From Sutterella sp. (GTDB lineage Bacteria; Pseudomonadota; Gammaproteobacteria; Burkholderiales; Burkholderiaceae_F): a stretch of DNA of 9,818 nucleotides. The notes beneath the pieces were generated by a model. It saw only the letters and a program-made list of their open reading frames with translations, ran no database searches and was not told where the DNA came from. The translations under genes and the position numbers were made by a program. Of this stretch, positions 6,546 to 9,818 are shown in pieces. How positions within the stretch are numbered: the stretch's first letter is position 1; every line of letters begins with the position of its first letter. The DNA is taken from NCBI GenBank assembly GCA_019418235.1, contig DYCH01000038.1, positions 17,859 to 27,676 of the forward strand, given 5' to 3'.

Positions 6546-6561
6546 TCACTAAATATATAGA
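6546..6561. promoter_or_regulatory. NrdR box-like operator 2
   Basis: TCACTAAATATATAGA holds CTAAATATATAG (6549-6560). Aligned at 6551 it matches nine of ten core positions, and at 6549 eight of ten. Its midpoint is about 32 bases from that of box 1, three helical turns, which is the spacing described for tandem NrdR boxes. As a lone AT-rich match it would be weak; the pairing and spacing give it weight. Confidence 0.5.
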
Positions 6562-6605
6562 CGCGATAGTTAAAAACAAAAACAACGGATAACCCGATCT
6601 TTCGT

Positions 6606-6611
6606 TACAAT
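6606..6611 (+). promoter_or_regulatory. Possible -10 element for the phosphoribosyltransferase gene
   Basis: TACAAT at 6606-6611 matches five of six -10 positions and would start transcription about 36 bases before ATG 6654. The -35 region (around 6583-6588) is poor. Low-confidence candidate in the gap shared with the divergent small gene. Confidence 0.25.
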
Positions 6612-6653
6612 TGATGCTGTTCCTGTTATTGGTTTTGAGGGAGTTTGTTAACA

Positions 6654-7253
6654 ATGAAGTACTTTGACTTTGAATTATTAGGCATAAAACGCAAATTGCC
6701 TTATGTTCGCGTCGCAGACAAGTTGGCACTGGCCAGTTTTGTGGTTTTGTCCGACACTGAGTTGGTTCAAGCCGCAGCGCCCGAACTTGTCAAACGCTTG
6801 CCCGAAGTCGACCTTTTGATGACGGCTGAAGCCAAAGGCATCATTCTTACCTATGAAATGAGTCGTATCATGGGCATGAAAGACTTCATCGTTGCTCGCA
6901 AAAGCTACAAGCCCTACATGCAAAATGCGCTCTCTCATACCTTGCACTCTGTTACGACACAAAAAGAGCAAACCTTGTGGCTTGACGGAGTGGACGCTGA
7001 ACGCATTAAGGGTAAACGTGTCGCTTTGATTGATGACGTCTTTGCCACGGGCGAATCCTTGAAAGCCATTGAAGAATTAGCCACGGCCGCAGGCGCAAAA
7101 GTTGTTGCACGCGCTGCCATTTTGGCCGAACTTGAAAGCGTCGGCCGTCCTGATTTGATTTACTTAAAAGAACACTATGTCTTTAGAGCCAATGATGACG
7201 GCACCTTCACGCCGATTTATACGCTCAAAGAAATGGAAGAACTGAAAAAATAG
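6654..7253 (+). CDS. Apt-like purine phosphoribosyltransferase
   Basis: A 199-residue cytosolic type I phosphoribosyltransferase. The PRPP-binding loop is VALIDDVFATGES (123-135), with the acidic pair D127-D128 and the TGES turn. EAKGI (59-63) and ARKSYKPYM (81-89) match the adenine/xanthine phosphoribosyltransferase group (COG0503), where the purine base reacts with PRPP to give a nucleotide. The body differs from classical Apt, which carries EARGF and RKPGKLP, so adenine is likely but xanthine or guanine remain possible. GAGGGAG (6637-6643) is 10 bases before ATG 6654; the TTG at 6645 is too close to it to serve as start. With the deaminase upstream this suggests a purine salvage pair, although a terminator and a convergent gene separate the two transcripts. 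Confidence 0.85.
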   Translation: MKYFDFELLGIKRKLPYVRVADKLALASFVVLSDTELVQAAAPELVKRLPEVDLLMTAEAKGIILTYEMSRIMGMKDFIVARKSYKPYMQNALSHTLHSVTTQKEQTLWLDGVDAERIKGKRVALIDDVFATGESLKAIEELATAAGAKVVARAAILAELESVGRPDLIYLKEHYVFRANDDGTFTPIYTLKEMEELKK

Positions 7254-7260
7254 AAAAGAA

Positions 7261-7297
7261 TGCCGCTATTGCTCCCAAAGAAGAAGCAATGGCGGCA
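7261..7297. terminator. Convergent-gene terminator hairpin, best suited to the minus strand
   Basis: TGCCGCTATTGCT (7261-7273) pairs with AGCAATGGCGGCA (7285-7297) over 13 bp with one G-U position; the loop is 11 bases. On the minus strand it is followed by TTCTTTTCTATTTTTT, a usable U-rich tract, so it should end the dcuC-type transcript whose stop is at 7324-7326. On the plus strand the following bases are CTCT-rich without a T run, so termination of the phosphoribosyltransferase transcript would be weaker. Confidence 0.75.
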
Positions 7298-7323
7298 CTC
7301 TCTACTCTCTCGAAACTTTTCTC

Positions 7324-8577
7324 TTACAACAACAAAAGCGAAATCGTTGTTGCAGCAGCGATGGTCGGCAATGCATTACGCTTAGCCATCGACATGGGAT
7401 TCACACCAGCCAATCGAGCACAAATAATGGCACTCGCAGCCACGGGCGACATCGTGCGACCTAAAGCGGCCGAGACTTGCGCAACGCCACCCAACTCCGT
7501 AATGGTGTAACCGAATTCCGGTGCGTGCGGTACCACCGTGCCGATGAAGGCTAACGAGGCAGCATTACCCGATCCCGATACGACAGACATTAAGAAGGGA
7601 CCGGCCGTCGCGGCTACTTGCGTTGCCGACGTTGAATTTTTCATGGCATCCAAAAGCGCCCCTGTCAAACCGATTTGCTCCATCCCGGCACAAAACATTG
7701 CTGCACACGCCATCAAACCAATCACTTCGCAGAAACTGTCACCGGCACCGCGGAAAAATTCTTTGGTCGTTTGACCCGGCGAAGAGCGTGTCACCACAAT
7801 CGCTAAAACCACACCAATAATCATGGATTGGGGCACTGTGATGTAGGGCAGGATTCCCACTTGCTTGGAACCCAACACCAACAATAAAAGCGGTACTACG
7901 GGGACAATGGCATAAAGGCCATTAATCTTAAAATCCTCAGGCAAAGCACTTTGCAAATTCAAGGGAGACGTACCCACCCCTTCTTTCAAAAAAAGAGATG
8001 TGATGGCCAAGATTGCAACCGCCACAGCCAAACCACAAAGAACAGCAGGAGCAATCGCTGCAATCACGGTCATCACATCCGTCTTTGCCATATCAGCGAC
8101 TAGAGGATTAAACATAAACCCGGGAGAAATGACCGAACCCCAGGTCCCCAAGAAAACGGCACTGCCGGCCATCACGGGTTTTACACGCAAGGCCAACAAC
8201 ATCGGAATCAAAAGTGTGCCAACTGCTGCGGAAACGCCAGCTGCAGACGGCAACGAAATATTTAAAAAGAAGGTCACGATGACGGCGCCCGGTACAACAA
8301 ATAATTTCACATGCGTCAACAACCCCGTAACCACGGCCACCAAGTGTTCAGAGCACTTTGTGACTCGAATCACATACGAAAACCCCATCACCGTACAAAC
8401 GATCGGTACCAAACCACTATTGGTAAATTGCTTAATAAAAGCATTGGCAGCCATCACCAAGTCGCCCCCCAAAAGGGCCATCAGTGCGCCGGATAAAAAC
8501 AACGTCATTCGCGTTTCGAAATTTTTGATAATTAACGCGAACGTTCCAATCACAATCAGTAAACCGACCCAGACCAT
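7324..8577 (-). CDS. dcuC: DcuC-family C4-dicarboxylate transporter
   Basis: A 417-residue inner-membrane carrier, hydrophobic throughout, with an estimated 10-12 membrane segments. It resembles anaerobic C4-dicarboxylate carriers of the DcuC type, which move fumarate, succinate or malate by exchange, uptake or efflux. Family marks are the serine/glycine-rich motif SVVSGSGNAAS (331-341) in the C-terminal half, then QVSAALGRTMSPVA (367-380) and a terminal RNALP (400-404). The N-terminal half has the pseudo-repeat counterpart near SLPSAAGVSAAVGTLLIP (108-125). It is somewhat shorter than E. coli DcuC (about 461), mainly in loops. ATG 8577 has AAAGGA about 9 bases upstream. The gene is divergent from a LysR-type regulator that probably controls it. 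Family assignment is good; the actual substrate is inferred and could be another di- or tricarboxylate. Confidence 0.85.
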   Translation of the reverse strand: MVWVGLLIVIGTFALIIKNFETRMTLFLSGALMALLGGDLVMAANAFIKQFTNSGLVPIVCTVMGFSYVIRVTKCSEHLVAVVTGLLTHVKLFVVPGAVIVTFFLNISLPSAAGVSAAVGTLLIPMLLALRVKPVMAGSAVFLGTWGSVISPGFMFNPLVADMAKTDVMTVIAAIAPAVLCGLAVAVAILAITSLFLKEGVGTSPLNLQSALPEDFKINGLYAIVPVVPLLLLVLGSKQVGILPYITVPQSMIIGVVLAIVVTRSSPGQTTKEFFRGAGDSFCEVIGLMACAAMFCAGMEQIGLTGALLDAMKNSTSATQVAATAGPFLMSVVSGSGNAASLAFIGTVVPHAPEFGYTITELGGVAQVSAALGRTMSPVAASAIICARLAGVNPMSMAKRNALPTIAAATTISLLLL

Positions 8578-8604
8578 CTTCTAAAGTCCTTTCACACTAT
8601 TTTT

Positions 8605-8631
8605 TTGACAATCATGAGGGAGAATTATAGA
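8605..8631 (+). promoter_or_regulatory. Possible plus-strand promoter upstream of the LysR-type gene
   Basis: TTGACA (8605-8610) and TATAGA (8626-8631) are separated by 15 bases, shorter than the preferred 17. Transcription would give a leader of about 165 bases before ATG 8804. Both elements are good but the spacing is poor, and the same DNA carries the opposite-strand TATAAT, so this may be incidental. Confidence 0.25.
8624..8629 (-). promoter_or_regulatory. -10 element of the dcuC promoter
   Basis: The minus strand reads a perfect TATAAT here, giving a start near 8617 and a leader of about 40 bases before ATG 8577. No -35 of any quality lies 16-18 bases upstream, which fits an activator-dependent promoter. 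The dyads at 8651-8665 and 8667-8682 would then be centred near -41 and -58, positions used by LysR-type activators. Confidence 0.5.
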
Positions 8632-8650
8632 AAAGAGATTTCATTTCATT

Positions 8651-8665
8651 GTGTAATTTTTGCAC
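8651..8665. promoter_or_regulatory. LysR-type T-N11-A dyad, copy 1
   Basis: GTGTAATTTTTGCAC contains TGTAA-TTT-TTGCA (8652-8664), an imperfect dyad of the T-N11-A form bound by LysR-family proteins. Twelve of 15 bases recur at 8772-8786. It is centred about 41 bases before the predicted dcuC start. Confidence 0.45.
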
Positions 8666-8666
8666 T

Positions 8667-8682
8667 ATTATTCGTACATAAT
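8667..8682. promoter_or_regulatory. AT-rich inverted repeat next to dyad copy 1
   Basis: ATTATTCGTACATAAT has perfect five-base arms, ATTAT (8667-8671) and ATAAT (8678-8682), around a six-base centre. It abuts the dyad at 8651-8665 and is centred near -58 of the predicted dcuC start. Possible second contact site for the divergent regulator. Confidence 0.35.
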
Positions 8683-8691
8683 GTTTTCTAG

Positions 8692-8706
8692 GAAAATTTA
8701 ATTTTC
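8692..8706. repeat. Perfect 7-bp-arm palindrome in the dcuC-lysR gap
   Basis: GAAAATT (8692-8698) and AATTTTC (8700-8706) flank a single T. All bases except the outer pair are A/T, so chance is a real alternative in this AT-rich gap. It could be an operator half-way between the two divergent genes. Confidence 0.4.
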
Positions 8707-8771
8707 TTAATAAAATCAGTCAAACTTTCAAATTATCGTTTTAAAATAAAGATAGATTTTCACGTCTTATC

Positions 8772-8786
8772 GTGCAGTTTTTGCAA
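8772..8786. promoter_or_regulatory. LysR-type T-N11-A dyad, copy 2
   Basis: GTGCAGTTTTTGCAA contains TGCAG-TTT-TTGCA (8773-8785), matching copy 1 at 12 of 15 bases in the same orientation. The copies are 121 bases apart. This one ends 17 bases before the regulator's ATG, where a bound protein could repress its own gene. Confidence 0.45.
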
Positions 8787-8803
8787 TTTTAGGGAAAGTA
8801 CTA

Positions 8804-9766
8804 ATGGATCAATTACTTAATCGAAAGCGATTTCACCTCGAGGTTTGGGAATTATTGTTCCGTGTCATTGAGGAACAATCCCTTGCACGCGTGGCAGATC
8901 AACGAGGATTGGATCGAACGCAAGTCTCGCGCTTGATTAAAGCGCTTGAAAGTGACGTTGGCCACGAATTACTCATTCGTAACGGCCCTACGATTGCCCC
9001 GACGCAATTTGCCATGCAAGCTAAAAATAAACTTCAACCCATCTGGGAAGAGTTTAACCAATCGTTATTGTCACTCTCGACAACCGGTGAGCAAGACAGT
9101 GGCATCATTCGATTCGGGGCCAGACCCGGTTTCATGCAGTCGCAAATTCTTCCGATTTTGGGGGAATTTCAACAAAAGTACCCGCACATCACGTTCGATA
9201 TCATCTCTGACGATGATCCCCGTACCTACATGCGAGGGCAAACTGATGTTATGTTTTATTACGGTCCTGTGAATAACCCCAATCTCATTGAAAATTGGGT
9301 TTCTCGCTCCGTTTTCATCCCCTGTGCTTCGCCTGAATACGTGAAAAATCATGGGATGCCCAAGACACCGGAAGATCTTCGCTCGCACTTTGGCATCGTA
9401 TACACGGGGCGCCATCGTCATCAGGAAAAAGTGCTGGAATTGGCCGGTGACCGCCGCACCTATGAGTGGCACTCCACCTTGCGTGTTAATAGCATGAAGG
9501 CCGTTAAAGAAGCAGCGCTTGCCGGTGCCGGCATTATTGCTGACATCCCAATGCACCATTGCTATAAGGAATTGATGAGCGGAGAATTAATCCCCGTTTT
9601 AAATGGCTGGCACGCCCCTAACTTGGACTACTACATTGCCTCGACGCTCGAAGCCACAAAGTTAAAACGCGTGCAAATTTTCATTGAATGGTACGTGCAG
9701 AAACGACGCGAGATTGAAACGGAACGCAAGCGCATTTTGCAACAGCAATACAACGTTCCCATATAA
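8804..9766 (+). CDS. LysR-type transcriptional regulator, probable regulator of dcuC
   Basis: A 320-residue regulator with an N-terminal winged helix-turn-helix and a C-terminal ligand-binding domain. The DNA-binding region spans about residues 10-70. SLARVADQRGLDRTQVSRLIKALE (26-49 overall) follows the LysR pattern of A-A-x-x-L-x-x-S-x-x-S-x-x-I-x-x-L-E, but is variant in having RTQVSR, and GHELLIRN (53-60) replaces the common G-x-x-LFxR. The effector domain begins near GIIRFGARPG at about residue 100 and includes the late EAALAGAGIIADIP stretch typical of the family. The C-terminus ends in a charged helix rich in R, E and Q (roughly 293-316). The ATG is preceded by AGGGA with 9 bases spacing. 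The divergent arrangement with the transporter and the paired T-N11-A dyads suggest it controls both. The inducer is unknown, plausibly a dicarboxylate. Confidence 0.88.
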   Translation: MDQLLNRKRFHLEVWELLFRVIEEQSLARVADQRGLDRTQVSRLIKALESDVGHELLIRNGPTIAPTQFAMQAKNKLQPIWEEFNQSLLSLSTTGEQDSGIIRFGARPGFMQSQILPILGEFQQKYPHITFDIISDDDPRTYMRGQTDVMFYYGPVNNPNLIENWVSRSVFIPCASPEYVKNHGMPKTPEDLRSHFGIVYTGRHRHQEKVLELAGDRRTYEWHSTLRVNSMKAVKEAALAGAGIIADIPMHHCYKELMSGELIPVLNGWHAPNLDYYIASTLEATKLKRVQIFIEWYVQKRREIETERKRILQQQYNVPI

Positions 9767-9774
9767 AATCGAGT

Positions 9775-9799
9775 AGGGGGAGATTTTCATCTCGCCCCT
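9775..9799. terminator. Possible terminator hairpin after the LysR-type gene
   Basis: AGGGGGAGAT (9775-9784) pairs with ATCTC-G-CCCCT (9789-9799) with one bulged G and a TTTC loop. It begins 8 bases after the regulator's stop. No T run follows on the plus strand before the window ends, so function as an intrinsic terminator is uncertain; a T-rich stretch lies on the opposite strand. Confidence 0.4.
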
Positions 9800-9818
9800 C
9801 TCACACCGCAATTACAGG

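Noticed and set aside
6376..6729. 117-codon minus-strand frame covering the intergenic region
   Set aside because: It runs across the promoter/operator region and into the phosphoribosyltransferase gene, has no recognisable domain, and overlaps the better supported 57-residue gene in another frame.
8000..8584. 194-codon plus-strand frame antisense to dcuC
   Set aside because: It is a low-complexity shadow (rich in T, A, I, K, P) of a membrane-protein gene and has no domain or ribosome-binding evidence.
1..9818. Mobile elements, CRISPR arrays, tRNA/rRNA genes, defence system
   Set aside because: No transposase, integrase or repeat-spacer pattern, no terminal inverted repeats or target duplications, and no tRNA-like cloverleaf were noticed on either strand. 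The genes are mostly core metabolism.

Overview
The window reads as a chromosomal housekeeping segment of a moderate-GC betaproteobacterium. The most likely group is Burkholderiales, probably a Sutterellaceae-type anaerobe or microaerophile. This is inferred from the block hda, HAD-IB hydrolase, pcnB, folK facing away from purM, a layout I associate with Burkholderiales, and from a DcuC-type anaerobic dicarboxylate carrier and a class III ribonucleotide reductase (RNR)-like small protein. No mobile element, CRISPR array, tRNA or rRNA was seen.

Left block (1-3951, minus strand): a tight run of five genes read right to left: hda (regulatory inactivation of DnaA), a HAD-IB phosphatase, pcnB (poly(A) polymerase I, with a long charged tail), folK (folate synthesis) and a DUF486 membrane protein cut by the window edge. 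Gaps are 15, 48, 2 and 9 bases, so it looks like one operon. A candidate promoter lies at 3987-4014 in the divergent gap before purM.

Middle block (4056-7253): purM (de novo purine synthesis) and an adenosine-deaminase-family hydrolase on the plus strand, separated by an 11-bp hairpin with a GCAA loop. A bidirectional terminator follows at 6278-6304. Next comes a 57-residue minus-strand gene (6306-6479), too short for ordinary ORF calling, that resembles the C-terminal end of the anaerobic RNR NrdD. Divergent from it is an Apt-like purine phosphoribosyltransferase. The gap between these two holds two NrdR-box-like sites about three helical turns apart, next to an extended -10 element. This suggests that the small gene belongs to the RNR regulon.

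Right block (7324-9766): a DcuC-family C4-dicarboxylate carrier on the minus strand and a divergent LysR-type regulator on the plus strand. The AT-rich 226-base gap holds two matching T-N11-A dyads, two other palindromes and a perfect TATAAT facing the transporter. This is a typical transporter/regulator pair.

Functionally the window joins nucleotide supply (PurM, deaminase, phosphoribosyltransferase, RNR-like protein, folate) with replication control and RNA polyadenylation, and ends in a separate dicarboxylate uptake or exchange module. The least ordinary part is the microprotein with its NrdR-like promoter at 6306-6561.
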